Origin: Hawksworthiomyces lignivorus | Lineage: Eukaryota > Ascomycota > Sordariomycetes > Ophiostomatales > Ophiostomataceae | DNA: 64,000 nucleotides | NCBI GenBank assembly: GCA_002917075.1 | Contig: NTMA01000067.1 | Coordinates: forward strand, 150,677-214,676 | Reading direction: 5' to 3' | Shown here: in pieces, positions 12,546-23,798 of the stretch | Layout: every line of letters begins with the position of its first letter | How positions within the stretch are numbered: position 1 is the stretch's first letter | Translations under genes and position numbers: made by a program | Notes under the pieces: model-generated | Seen by the model: only the letters and a program-made list of their open reading frames with translations | Told to the model about the DNA's origin: nothing | Databases searched by the model: none

Positions 12546-13845
12546 ATGTCTTTGGATATCTGGCCAAATCTGCCTCCAGCGGAGCTTAAAGCTGCGCTGG
12601 AGACGGCACAAGTGAGTGACGTCCATTTTTTTTGGACTTTGCTATTACCATTCCCACAAGTCCATTTTCCGAGCCACTGCATCTTTCCTCTTATGAGCCA
12701 TGTCCGACTGGATCATTGTCTATTCAAACCCCTTTTGGGAGTGCTCTTTCGCTCCCGACGATTCTCTTTCGAAAACAGACTGCCTACCCAGGTTGAGAGA
12801 CGCAATACTAACTAGCCATGAAATTGGATCGAAGGAACGGGAACTTGATTGGCAGCTGAGAGAATTGGGTGAAACTTTGCAAACTTTAAAGCAAAGTCTG
12901 GACGACTGCTACAAGCTTCTTGGCCCGACTGGCCGTGGAAACACGCTGGTTGTGAGCACACCTCGGAATGAGATCGTTAAGGGGCATATCACCCGACTTG
13001 GAACTAAGATTGTCAAGGGAGTAGGTGTTGCGTCTTATTTCTGCGTCTCTGCTTTTGCTAGCTTTTATCTGAGAGTGGACTGACACACGGAGACAATACA
13101 TCTTCGGCTTCGAACGCTCCCAGTCCAGACCCTTACCATCAATCCTGACCACCCCATCGTCATCGCTCCGCTCGAGAAACTCAACACTCTTCTCACCCAC
13201 TCCATCGACCTCCTCACGCTGACCCTGGCGTACGCATACCCGGCAACAGACGGTACATCCAGAAGCATGGAGCCTCTATCGTTCCACGGCAGGACAGACG
13301 TTTTCTTAGCCACCCAGTTGCGTGTCCTCGCCCAGGCTCTGCAAGATGCTTCGGCTCTTCTCAAAGGCCCGCCTCTCACGGTGGCCGATCCCTCTTGGAC
13401 AACTCACTCCGCCGCTCTCTCTCACTTTGTGCCGCATCTGCCGCCCGCCATCAGCTTCTACATTGGGCTCCAAGACAGCCAGCTCGTGCTTTGGCTGCGT
13501 GCTCTCGAGTCGACTGACGTCCCCATCAACTTGGGCATGAAATTTGCTCTCGCGCTCGGCACTGCGCGCCGTCTAGAACATGAAGAGGCGGACCAAGTTT
13601 TCACATACTGCTGCGAGGACGGCCAGGCCAAGGGACTACACACATTAACGGCACCGGAAGCTGGCAGAGCTGCGGCAGAGGATGTCGAGGGCCCAGCAGA
13701 CATCTACGTGCGCGAAAAAGTTCGTGTAGAAAGCGCAGATCCAAATCTGCTTAGTTTGGGCGCGAAGCTGAACGCGTTGAGCCATTCACTGCTGTCAGTA
13801 AGAAAGAATCTGGCCGCAGTTATGGGCGAAGAATTAGAAGACTGA
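12546..13845 (+). CDS. RAV2: RAVE complex subunit 2 (Rogdi/Rav2 family)
   Basis: Exons 12546..12611, 12835..13020 and 13093..13845 give 334 residues. The first intron is 223 nt; its acceptor at 12834 lies 25 nt after a ctaac branch site and makes ALETAQ join ERELDWQLREL, as expected. The second (72 nt) joins GTKIVKG to TIHLRLRTLP. Family blocks are W..LPP at the N-terminus, LGETLQTLKQSLDDCYKLL, LVVSTPRNEIVKGHITRLGTK, LTINPDHPIVIAPLEKL, LLKGPPLTVADPSWTTHSA and a long C-terminal helix. RAVE reassembles the V1 and Vo sectors of the vacuolar H+-ATPase; this subunit works with Rav1 and Skp1 in the cytosol and at membranes. It diverges from POP7. Confidence 0.88.
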
Positions 13846-14063
13846 ATAGGTGTTGGTTGACTGGTTTGCGTGAGGGCATTCACGAGAGATTTGCCGCGGT
13901 CAATGTTTTGTCCCGCGCTGTTATATTAAACCAAGCCATCTTTTTTCCCCCTTTTGTGAATACGTATATTTGCAACTAGCACGTCTAATGAATTTATGCG
14001 ATTTGTCACGCATTCATATATTTGATCCAGAAAGATAAGAATCAGTATAACAATAGCGCCTTC
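13846..14063. other. Short intergenic gap between convergent genes
   Basis: About 220 bp with the converging 3' ends of RAV2 and the NIPSNAP gene; T-rich, with no further feature. Confidence 0.4.
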
Positions 14064-15241
14064 TCATGCAACAGGTGACCAGGGCAAGGGAACCAAGATG
14101 CGAGATTTCATCGACTGAATGAGAGGCACCGTCCTATGGGTAGTGTCGCTCCAGCCTTCGATGCTCCAGCTCTTCTCGCGCCTAATCTTACGCTCCTCCA
14201 GGTTGGCGAACTGCCAGAGGTGATGCACCGTGTTGAGCTCTCCTATCTGCACAAACCACGCGCCAACACCCTCCATAACCTCCCGGCGTGCTTTGAGGCC
14301 TCGCCGCCAGTGTGTCTCCCACTCAAGCAGATTGCCGGGGTGTAGCGTATATGAGCGCAGCTCGAAAAGACCGCCGAGTTGGCGTGGTGGCGTTGTGGGC
14401 CAGAAAGAAAATTCTTGCATCAGAGACGTGTTTGTTGCGTTGACAAGCGTTCTCAGCTTGCGGTCGAAGTCGGGGTATTCGGGGTGGCGGGATACAGCGT
14501 TGATAGACGCGTGATAGCCTTGGTACCGTTGGTACTCCCAGATGTGGACTAGAGGGTCAGCGGCCACATCTGCGAAGAATAAGGTAAGCCAGGATCATGA
14601 GGGGACATACCAAAGGTGTCGCAGTCGCCAACTTCGGTCCGCCAGCTTCCCACGAGATGTACCCGATTCTCTGGGTTGTTTGCTATGAGCGGATACCACT
14701 TGCCCACAAGGTCGACGTATTCTTCTACTTTGTCCGGCTTGACGTCGTGGATGATTATCGAATGGACATACTTACCGCGAGCCACCACTTGACTGAAGCT
14801 CGCCTCGATCTGAGCATCAAGCTCACGACCCTCCTTAGTACCATATATTAGATTGGAAATAGGGCCGGACCTGCGCTCGGGGGTCTTCTTAGAAGCTTCG
14901 GCTATGCTTCCTTTCGCAGTGCTAAGTGAGCCTAGGCCCTGTAACTTGGGATTGCCTGAAGCGGAGGTGCTCGAATCTGGAGAAGTAGCAGACGAAGAAG
15001 GGGTGGGGGAGAACGCACTTGATTCCTGCGCTTTCTGCGCCTCCAGCAGCCGCTCCCGGAATGCCTTCTGCTTGCTGTTGAACTCGTCTTGGTTATCCGG
15101 TTTAATGTCTGCAAGGCCAGGTACGGGTTTCTTTTGGTCGAACACAGTCGGTGTGCTGGCGAAAGTTCTCAGTGCTACACCCAGAGTGCGAGCTGAAGCA
15201 CCCACGACGGTAGAAGTCGCGAGACGTCTTGCGGCGAACAT
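14064..15241 (-). CDS. NIPSNAP-family mitochondrial protein
   Basis: Exons 15241..14611 and 14569..14064 give 378 residues, joined by an unusually short 41-nt intron (gtatgt donor, cgcag acceptor) that turns DCDTF plus DVAADPLVHIW into a continuous reading. The first ~25 residues (MFAARRLATSTVVGASARTLG) are rich in Arg, Ala, Ser and Thr and lack acidic residues, as in a mitochondrial presequence. A Ser/Pro-rich spacer follows to about residue 125. Two NIPSNAP alpha-beta barrel repeats follow, with VHSIIIHDVKPDKVEEYVDL in the first and FELRSYTLHPGNLLEWETHW, IGELNTVHHLWQF and SMKSRILVPLPWSP in the second. Family members sit in or on mitochondria and in animals mark damaged mitochondria for mitophagy; the fungal role is not defined. 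It diverges from the ATP synthase j gene. Confidence 0.9.
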
Positions 15242-16545
15242 TGTGGCGAATTGACAAAACGCGATGCTTTTAGCGAATAGAGCGTAAACCTTGACTGTCG
15301 TTATACGGAACGATTGATCGGTATAGAAGCTGCGCGTTTGCAGTTCTAGCTTCGCTTAGACAAAATAGGAGTTGAAGAGCGTATGCAATGAAGCTTGTTG
15401 ACGGTGGTCAGATGAATGTTTGGTCAAAAGCACAAGACCAGGAATTCGATGGTAGGATACGGCGTCCAGGGCGGCAGATGCGATGCAAGACTGGCACGAG
15501 TAACAGCAGCAGCAATAACAGCAGCAGCGGGAGACAGAAGCAATAGAGACAGCAGAGAAGCCGCGACAGGAATCAGAGCACAAGTGGTGGTTGTCGGTGG
15601 TATTCAACGGACCAGCTGGAACGAATCAGACGAAGTAAAGTAACACCGGCAAAGAAGAGGGAAGGTAAAGACGGCAGAAGGACACTCGCAATGAGAGGGG
15701 TGCAGGAACAGACGGGGATGCTTCAGATGAGAAAAAGCAGGAAAGGTGTTTTCTCTTGTCACGGTTACAGACTTGCAGAAAAGAGGAGAGAGGGGAAAGG
15801 CGAAAAAGGGTGGGCAGGGTCGATGGGTAATTGGCCAAGGAGGGACAAAGTGGTACGCAATGGCAGAAAAAAGGCAAGGCAAACAGAAACAGAAGGCAAT
15901 TGAAGCGACAGTACCAGGATCCCCGCACAAAGCAAACGAAGTGCGGGACGACCGGCCGGTTTGATGAAGCGTGAGGAAGGCAATCTGGGGAATGGGGGGG
16001 AGCGAGATGTTGAGGAAGAGACAATGAGGCAACAAAACATGCAGCACGGAGTACGACTACGTTGTTGGACGAGAGCCTATTTGTACGCGTGCGAGTTTCA
16101 TCTGTATAAGCCCACGCGTGACTGTTAAGCACCGAAACTCGCTCTAAAGCAGTTGACAATGGCTGGCTACCCCATCCAAACGCGACACAAAATACCGCCT
16201 TGAGCGCCTTTGTGCCTCCATCTTCGTTCACAGTGATGTCACATGGACAGCTTTGTTGCCGCCTTTGGGCTAGCGCATGGAGGCCAAGCTGGAAAGCTTG
16301 CCCCACAATGGTCAGAGCTCTGACACGTGATACGAATGAAACATTAAGCCTCAGGCAGAAATTTTACAACGCTCCGCTCGGGCTAGTACGGGTGGAAGGA
16401 AAAACCGAGGTGGCTGTTGGTTAGCGAAAATTAGAATGCTCGCCAGAAACAGCCAGACAACAAAACTTATCTTCATCAACAGCGCTCAACACGAACCATC
16501 CGCACAACCATTCCACCTATCCAGCTCTAACATACCGCCGTCGAG
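15242..16545. promoter_or_regulatory. Shared promoter region of two mitochondrial genes
   Basis: 1.3 kb between the divergent NIPSNAP and ATP18 starts. It contains short CAG triplet runs (15504-15513 and 15519-15528), a purine-rich tract near 15640-15840, and CACGTGA at 16324-16330, about 215 bp before ATP18. Open frames on the minus strand in this stretch are pyrimidine-biased and have no domain. Confidence 0.5.
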
Positions 16546-17089
16546 ATGTCTTGGTTCGGTGTCGCCCCGCTGAAGAAGTTTCCCGCGCCTGTCCGTACGT
16601 CAATTCCGAATTGTCCCCTTTCGCATATGCGCCTTTTATTCCGATCCCTTTCCTTTATTCTGAGGTGAACGTTCTTGCTGACAAAAAGCAGTGAGGCCAA
16701 TGGCGCCGTTTTTCATTGCCGGTACGTTTGCGAATGATACCCGAAAGCGATAGCACGGTGCGGTTCCTCGTACGACAGACGACGGGCTCCCACCAAGCTG
16801 GCTCCGCTGTTGCCCATCGGCCGCTGTCAGATACGATGCACATCTGGCTATCCAATGGCATATATACTAACGATTGTGGTTGCATTAGGCCTTGTCATCG
16901 CCTATGGTGTTAACTCGGCACAGAATGCCATGATGAAGTGTACGTTTTCATTTATTTACTAGGAAGACCATTTGATGGGAGAAACCTAGCCAGATTTGCA
17001 TTGTATTGATTATTGACTTGTGTTTTCGAATAGCCGACGAGTGGAAGAACGACCCAAGAAACGTCCTGGCAAAGGCCGAGAAGCATTAG
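16546..17089 (+). CDS. ATP18: Mitochondrial F1Fo ATP synthase subunit j (Atp18)
   Basis: Four tiny exons, 16546..16594, 16692..16721, 16889..16939 and 17034..17089, give 61 residues, close to the ~60 of the family. Introns are 97, 167 and 94 nt, with gtacgt donors throughout. The protein begins MSWFGVAPLKKFPAPV, continues LRPMAPFFIAG and LVIAYGVNSAQNAMMKS, and ends DEWKNDPRNVLAKAEKH. This matches subunit j (i/j): a short matrix-side start, one transmembrane helix at about 18-38 and a charged tail. The subunit lies in the membrane Fo sector and helps dimer contacts in cristae. It is easily missed because no exon exceeds 60 nt. Confidence 0.92.
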
Positions 17090-17946
17090 AAGCTGAGCGA
17101 CTGCATTGACAAAGCTATTTTACGTGCTGTGCGCGGTACATCACCAAGCCGGCCAAACTTTCTGACACCGACAGAGGGATAGGAAATTGTATCATAGAAC
17201 AGCGAAGCTGCAATGTACTGAACAAAGTTAATAAACTGCGTCCATACGACTTAGTGCACACTTCCAGGCACCGTTCCGAAGATTAATAAGTGTTGTAAGC
17301 CAGTGTATCGTGATGCCATCAGTCGACGCATGGTCTTCGTTGGCAACGCAGGTGTCTAGTGGCATGAATTACTGAACTACAGTCTCTCACTCCGCGCTGA
17401 TGATAGCGCACGTAGACAGTAGCCGCGCCATTTCAGTTCTGAGTAACCAAATAGAAAGGAAATACCAGCTTCACATACCCTGAAGATATGACAGATATCA
17501 GGCCAACGAAAACCAACACTTTAACCGTAAACCCAAACACAGACAATATTCACATTAATTCTAAATAACAAAAGATTCGACACAGACTTCTAGTTGCCCC
17601 TAATTCCAGTAGGTCTGAATGAGAAGCAAGAAGCAGGTTGTATTTTAATCGTTTATACCATTTCTCATACTAGGCCAATAAGAAGAGCGCGGTTATTAGC
17701 TGTCTGGCTTACGAGGGGCGATTTTGTACCTAGTCTCAGGTAAGCACATCACACCTAGGGTCGCCCAGTTACTCCGTAGACGGTTACAAATTGAGGGACA
17801 ACGATACACGTAAAAACCCGACGGGACTCTACGATAGGCTTACAATACATATGAGAGCACGCGTAATCTTCCTTCCTCCAGCGCGTCTGCCAACTGATAT
17901 CTGGATCCGCCGGTCTTCTTTTCTTCACCCTAGGCGTCTCTCCCCA
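17090..17946. other. Intergenic region upstream of the FSH1-type hydrolase
   Basis: About 860 bp holding the ATP18 3' end and the promoter of the next gene. One exact TACTCCGTA word is at 17770-17778. An open frame continues upstream of the hydrolase ATG but has no in-frame ATG that matches the family start. Confidence 0.45.
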
Positions 17947-18985
17947 ATGAACAGTGGAGGGTCCTCTGGGCCGGCAGAATGCCGTGCTTCAGTGCCCAGC
18001 AGGACTGCCGTAGGGAGCGACAAAAAAGATGTCAAGATTTTGATGCTACACGGTGGGTGAATGCCATAACTAGCAGTATGCCACCTCCAAGTAGAGCGGG
18101 TGTCTAGTAATCCTAATTCTCTTACGCTACTTCGTTTCCGGGAGGGCTCACAGCTAAAGGAAACGTCTCATTTTGCTGATGGTGAATTGAAATCCGGTGT
18201 CGATCTATCGACTGTCGCTTGTGTTTATTTTTCCAGGTTATACGCAATCCGGTCCTCTCTTCCGCGCCAAGACGCGCGCCTTAGAGAAGCTTCTGCAGAA
18301 ATCCCTAGCTCCCTTCCGTTTGTCGCCCGTGCTGCTCTATCCGACCGCACCGAACCGTTTGCGCCCACGCGACATTCCTGGCTACGAGCCCAAGGCTGAT
18401 GACAACGAGCAACAGGATGAAGAGTCAGACTCGTGGGCCTGGTGGCGCCGCGACGATGCGTCAGGGGCGTACCGCTTCCTGAACGAGGGCATGGCGTCGC
18501 TGGCGACCACTATCCAGGATGCGGGAGGCATCGACGGCGTCCTCGGCTTCAGCCAGGGCGGGGCTGCCGCCGCAATGCTAGCCGCTGCCATGGAACAGCA
18601 GCCAGTGCCGCGGAAGCCGCCGCCAGGTGCTGCCGACACGTCCTATGACTGGTCTTGGGTAGAAGCGGTCCGCGCCGCCAACCACCATCGTTCGCTGAGG
18701 TTTGCCGTCATCTACAGCGGCTTCTCCGCGCCGGCTGATGAGCTGCAGTGGCTCTATGACCCTCCCATCTCTACTCCCACTCTACAGTATATCGGTGGCC
18801 TAGACACCGTAGTAGATGAGAGTCGAACGCAAGGATTGGTCAATCGGTCCGTCGACCCGGTTGTGCTTGTTCACCCAGGGGGGCACTACGTTCCGATCAG
18901 CAAGGAGTGGGTTATGCCATTGGTTGCATTTGTGAAAAAGCATTCAGAAAACATGAATGGAAAGGATGCAAAAACCAAAATCTAG
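17947..18985 (+). CDS. FSH1-family serine hydrolase
   Basis: Exons 17947..18052 and 18237..18985 (184-nt intron) give 284 residues. The splice reconstructs LMLHG-YTQSG, the oxyanion-side motif of the family. An alpha/beta hydrolase fold is seen: nucleophile in GFSQGG (Ser about 141), acid in GGLDTVVDE (Asp about 225) and base in HPGGHYVP (His about 252). This is the fungal FSH1/OVCA2 group of small cytosolic serine hydrolases, which are likely esterases with poorly known substrates. Some relatives act in polyketide clusters, but nothing nearby supports that here. The ATG at 17947 was chosen because upstream in-frame codons include no convincing ATG. Residues 90-105 form an acidic Gln/Asp/Glu loop. 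It converges with RPN5, 172 bp apart. Confidence 0.9.
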
Positions 18986-19157
18986 TCTTCCTATTACTGT
19001 GGACTACAAACAATAGAACCTTTGCAAGATAGAACTAGACAATCGCAATAGCATAGTCTCGGATGAAACCAAATGCCAGCGTCTCATCGCCTACTATTAT
19101 AAATACAATGTGGTCATTTCGACGTTGTCTACCAAATCATGCCGAGCTCGGTTTCAT

Positions 19158-20867
19158 TTATTTAACAGCTGCCGCCTTGCCCTTTTCTCCTGTTTGAATG
19201 CGTGCCATCATCTCTTCCTTTGTGATGAGGTGATCGATTCTTTCAAGAAGGCCAAGCAGGCTCTTCATATCATAGCTCCAGTCGTTCAAAATGTCATCAG
19301 CATCGCGTGGCTTGGCAAAATTAACAATACGTGCCGGACGGTCGATCTTGGCGTAAATGGTTTTGGACGTCACCAATTCACTGATGTACTTTTCCGTCTC
19401 GTCGTCCGCAAGGTCCAACAGCTGCGTTAGACGGCTCATCCGGATCCTGGTGTAGTACTTGGAGACTACTCGGACATTATGTTCAATGACACGCTTTCGC
19501 AGGTCCTGCCAGCGTTTGTGGGCCTTCTCGTCATCGGAGTCGCCTGGTGCCGCGTCAAACACGTCACTCTCGCAAAGGTGAGGGCCAAAGATATTGGCCA
19601 CCTCGGGCCAACGCATCAGCTCTTGGACAGTAAACAGCTTCAGGAGCTCGGCATCTTTTGACACCTGGCTGTTTCGAGTGTCACGAGCAATGCGCTCCAG
19701 GAGATCGTGCTGCTCGTTATCGTAAGGAGCAAGGATGACAAAGTAAATAATACGTTGCAATACCTATTATAGCGAAAACAATGCGAGTCAGTTGATTAGG
19801 CCCAATAATGAGTATCCACTGAAAAGGCCAGGTAGGAAATATATACCGGGTGCAACTTAGATGGATCGTTCTCGACTGCTTCCGTGTCTAAAACCTGCCG
19901 GAAATGCTTGCAGACGTCGAGATACTTTTCCTCGTGCTTAGCCAGGATGACCTGCTGTTCGTAATAGCGCAGCTTCAAGTCGGTGATATCGTCTTCTTTG
20001 TCCTCTTCGACTTCGTCGCCCTGTTCAGCTTTCTTCTCTCGTTCTTTCTTTTCCTTCTCAAGCTGTTCAGCCGTCTTCTTCGGCTTCCGTGCCAGATATC
20101 TTGTGCTGATCTTCCGGCTGAGAATACCTGCCTGGGTCCAGTCGCCGCTCTCGATGCACAGGCCAACCTGAGCCAAGATAAATTCCGTTTTCTCGCGTCG
20201 GCTCATAGACCCAAATGTTTCCACCTGCAGCTCGCATAGAATATCGGTGGCAGCTTTCAGATCCCCTTGCTTCTTTTTTATGTCGGAGAGGATGCGCGTG
20301 ACCCGCGCCCGCTCAACCTCTACAAAGATCTTGCCCTCCGTGACGGTTCGCAGCGCTTCGATAACAGATAACTTCGTCTCGAGATTGGGAGTGTCATCGA
20401 GAAATCCCATGACGGTCTGCACCATCCGGGTGATCGCCTGTTTCAGCTGGCCGTGCTTCTTGGAAAGCACGAGCACTTGGTCGTTGAGCAAGCTCCAGTC
20501 GCCGCCATTTTTGCATATTGACACAATAGCAACAAGTATCTTGGATGTCGATGCGAGGTCCGATGCCTATAGACAGACGGTTTCCAGCCATTAGCATATC
20601 GACAGCGACCACCTAACGAAGAGACGACTTCATTGCAAAAGATAAGCTCCTACCTGGCGAGTTTGCTTTTCCAACAACGTTAGTTTTTCTACGGCAGCAT
20701 GGATATCCGTCTATAATGCTGGTTAGCCACTGTAAATTCGATGTCTTGTCACCTCTTCTAGATGCCCGAAATAAGTTTCATACCTTAGCAAGCTCCTCAG
20801 AGTCAGCAATTTGCTTGGTCGTTTCCTTGGAGAAGTCCTTCTCCGGCTTCAAAGCAGCTTCTGACAT
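19158..20867 (-). CDS. RPN5: 26S proteasome lid subunit Rpn5
   Basis: Four exons, 20867..20784, 20710..20654, 20566..19847 and 19763..19158, give 488 residues, the usual size. Introns are 73, 87 and 83 nt. The start MSEAALKPEKDFSKETTKQ is followed by a short exon (TDIHAAVEKLTLLEKQTRQ), then a helical-repeat region with KKHGQLKQAITRMVQ, RTVTEGKIFVEVERARVTRI and CELQVETFGSMSRREKTEFI. A Lys/Glu-rich acidic loop lies near 215-240. The C-terminal third is the PCI domain (about 300-455), with ELLKLFTVQELMRWPEV and KTIYAKIDRPARIVNF. Rpn5 is a scaffold of the regulatory-particle lid that positions the deubiquitinase Rpn11, in cytosol and nucleus. It diverges from the SR-protein gene. Confidence 0.96.
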
Positions 20868-21393
20868 CCTGGCTAGGCTAGAAAAAGAAGGAAACTGGAC
20901 AAATTGGAGGTAGTACAATGTTCAGGAAAATAAAATAACAAATGAAAACCTGATAGAAATCAGCTATCATGAAGCATAAGCTGATGGAAAAACCAGCGGT
21001 TGCGTTGACGCTGTGGTTTTGCCCTGTTTGTTGTGGTATTTCTAGATGGCTAGCAGAGGCCCACGCAAGAGCCTCTGCCTGCTTCGCAAGTAATCTAATC
21101 CGAATCAAGACTAGCATGTTTAGCCCAAAAACCAAGGCGCATCAGATTGCCTTGCTTCTCACGTGACCCAAGCCTTTTCACGCCAGACATCATTATTCAC
21201 AGCCCGTGGCCGCGCCATTCAGTAACGATACACCCAAGTCATGCATTTACAGCTATTTTGCGTCTTCGCACACCGCACCAGCCAATTTTCTCAAATGACA
21301 AGCCATAATCAGAATTATCTGTCTTTTCCCTAAGAAAAGTTAAAGGACCAGAACATTGTCGACTGCAGAAGAACAGGACTTCGAATTTTGAGG
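20868..21393. promoter_or_regulatory. Bidirectional promoter of RPN5 and the RNPS1-like gene
   Basis: 526 bp between two divergent starts. A perfect TCACGTGA palindrome lies at 21159-21166, a Cbf1/bHLH-type site common in fungal housekeeping promoters, roughly central between the two genes. No PACE-like proteasome element was seen. Confidence 0.55.
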
Positions 21394-21711
21394 ATGGTGT
21401 CGCAGAACATGGTGGGTGAAGACGGCGCCCGCTCGCCACAGAGGTCCATGTCGCCGCGACAGGCATCGTCACGATCATCGCCGCACAATGGGACACCGAT
21501 TCACCGTCCTTCCATCTCTCAATCTAATTACTCTCATTCTGCTTCACCAAGGCGACGTGCACGAAACGGCCATCAACACAATGAGTCGACCGCGCCACAG
21601 CATCTTACCAGCGACCGCTACCAAGATAGTGCCAGTCCGGAGCGAGATCATATCCGGATAAGCAGAAGTATAAGCAGAAGCAGAAGTAGAAGCAGAAGCA
21701 GGAGCAGAAGT

Positions 21712-21749
<38 letters not shown>

Positions 21750-22780
21750 AGGCCGAGTGTTAAGTCGGAGCAGGACTGGAAGCTACAGCAGAAGCACATC
21801 GCCTGTCCACAGTACAAAAGTAGGCCTGTGGTGAATCGTCTAATAATCTAAGTTGTACAGTTGACTAACATCATGAGCGCAGATTGTTGTAGAGCGGCTG
21901 ACCAAAAATGTAAGTGCGGATCACTTATACGAGATTTTTGGGCAGTTTGGTCACATACGTGATCTAGATCTACCCATCAGTCGCATTTGTATGTTTGCCT
22001 AAATTGTTTAACAACCCAACTGCTCGTTTTTTGCCTTCTGTTCTAGCACTTCTGGACTGACTTCTTTGGCTCTTAGCTGGTACAAACCGTGGCACAGCGT
22101 ATATACTTTTTACAGATGAGCTGCACGCCGAAGCTGCAATTTCACACATGCACGAGGCGCAGCTTGATGGTGTTACTATCAACGTATCCATTGTCTTCCC
22201 CAAACGCAAATTCTCTCCTCCGCCGCCCCCATCACGGCGTGTTATGAATTTCAACGCGCGTAATCCTCCACCAATTACTAGAGGAGGAAACAGCGATAGC
22301 CGCAATCGACGCTCACCCAACCGCTTCGGCAGCTCCCGCGCTTTAGACACATATCGCCCACGATCAGTATCCAGTAGCGGCTCTCGATCGTGGTCTCCAG
22401 GTGGTGAGGGACATGGAGAAGGGCGGTACCGTAGCCGATCTCCTCGTTCCGATCGTCACAGGTCGTGGTCGCAGTCACGGTCACGATCACGGTCACGTAC
22501 ACCTCTCGGTCGAAATCGTCGCAATGGAGGAAACAGGAGGCGAGGGCGCAGAAGGAGGGGTGGTGCTAGGAACTTAGGCGAAGACGATGCAATTGGGAGG
22601 GATGGCGGAAACGGCAGGAACGGCCGTTTTGGTGACAGAAGCGAGAGGCAAAATGGTCCCAATTTTGGCCCCTATCGGCAACGAAGCGACAGCCCACGCG
22701 ACAGCTATCAAAAATACGGGCGTCGAAGCGTATCGCAGCAACGCAGCAGAAGTAGAGGCCGTGTCGAGCGTGACTATTGA
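21394..22780 (+). CDS. RNPS1-like SR protein with one RRM
   Basis: Exons 21394..21819, 21883..21988 and 22077..22780 give 411 residues. Introns are 63 nt and 88 nt. The N-terminal part is Ser/Pro/Arg-rich and ends in an uninterrupted Arg-Ser dipeptide run (about residues 90-122). An RRM follows (about 143-218), with IVVERLTKN, YEIFGQFGHIRDLDLPI, RGTAYILF and AISHMHEAQLDG, the pattern of RNPS1, a splicing and exon-junction partner. The C-terminal 190 residues alternate Arg/Ser, Gly/Arg and Pro stretches. RS domains bind other splicing factors and are phosphorylated by SR kinases in the nucleus. The start at 21394 is the first ATG of the frame; 21409 is an alternative. It shares a promoter with RPN5. 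Confidence 0.9.
21661..21751 (+). repeat. AGCAGA/AGCAGG hexanucleotide repeat encoding the RS run
   Basis: A near-perfect hexanucleotide array, AGCAGA or AGCAGG with a few AGTA variants, runs for about 90 bp inside the SR-protein gene. Each unit encodes one Ser-Arg pair. Length changes by six bases keep the frame, so the array can vary without breaking the protein. Confidence 0.85.
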
Positions 22781-23798
22781 GCAGCTCTCAAGCTGTCATA
22801 AGAGTGTTTTGCAAATGTCAATATCGAGATGCAACGTTCCTTGTATTTTACAATGACCCTAAATGTGTGTCTGCCGTAGGATATTCTTTACGAAGAGGAG
22901 CAATTGCAGGTCTGTGACTCACTTGGGCCCGGCCTGGTGCGATATGAAAATTCATTATGCAGCCATAAAAAGGCGAATTGTATAGCAACCAGGTGATGAT
23001 TGAAGGATACGTGGATCTTCTCGTTTCTTTTGCTAAATCTCCTTTTCATTAGTGTTTTGGCCTCTTCTAAGGTGATTGGGTTTGACAGCCTTGCGACCCC
23101 TTTGCGGCCAGTATCATGTGGCCAATGAAAAAATGTCAGCCTGGTGAGGTGCTGCACTTCGCACCACACAGCCAGTTTCTAGACATAACTCACCAATCAT
23201 AGGTAACTTCTCCAATCAACCTATTCGGCTGCCGCCAGTGGGGCTGTTACATGGTGTTACAAACGGGTCGCTCTGATTCTGTCGTGAATTTACCATTTAC
23301 AGAGAAAAACTGAAGATGAGTCCGATAGTAATCTAGCCTCAGCCTCAGATGATTTTTCTAGAAGTGCTTGTTTTAGATCTGTACAGGTTAGGAAATGTAA
23401 TATCTTTTTTATATAAAGACTCTGGATCCTGTAATTGTCAGTGACGGAATATCTTGAGCTACCTAATCTAGATATCTCCTGTCCCACCAGTATTTCAAGG
23501 CATTCGTTATATTCTCCGAGTAGTTCATTGATTTATCTCTTTACTTTCTCGAATACCTATACATTTGGGCTTTGTTGTGTTTGGTGGTGGTTTTTCTCTT
23601 AATTCATTTCCATTAAGGAATTTCCTGCTCAAATATTCATCAAGAATTGTTCGAATTTGTTTTGGAGAATATAATATAAAGTCGATTCTTTTCATCCTGC
23701 TTACCTATCACTGTAAGTGATAGCCAATACTTTGCAGCAAATACATTTCAGAAAATTCTTCTAATTTCAAACATACACACCAGCAAAAGAAATCTCCA

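Noticed and set aside
15604..16306. Overlapping minus-strand frames of up to 226 codons before ATP18
   Set aside because: They reflect a purine-rich plus strand and translate to Leu/Pro/Ser-rich noise; they lie in a divergent promoter.
22915..22921. TGACTCA downstream of the SR-protein gene
   Set aside because: An isolated 7-bp match 3' of a gene with no amino-acid pathway gene nearby.
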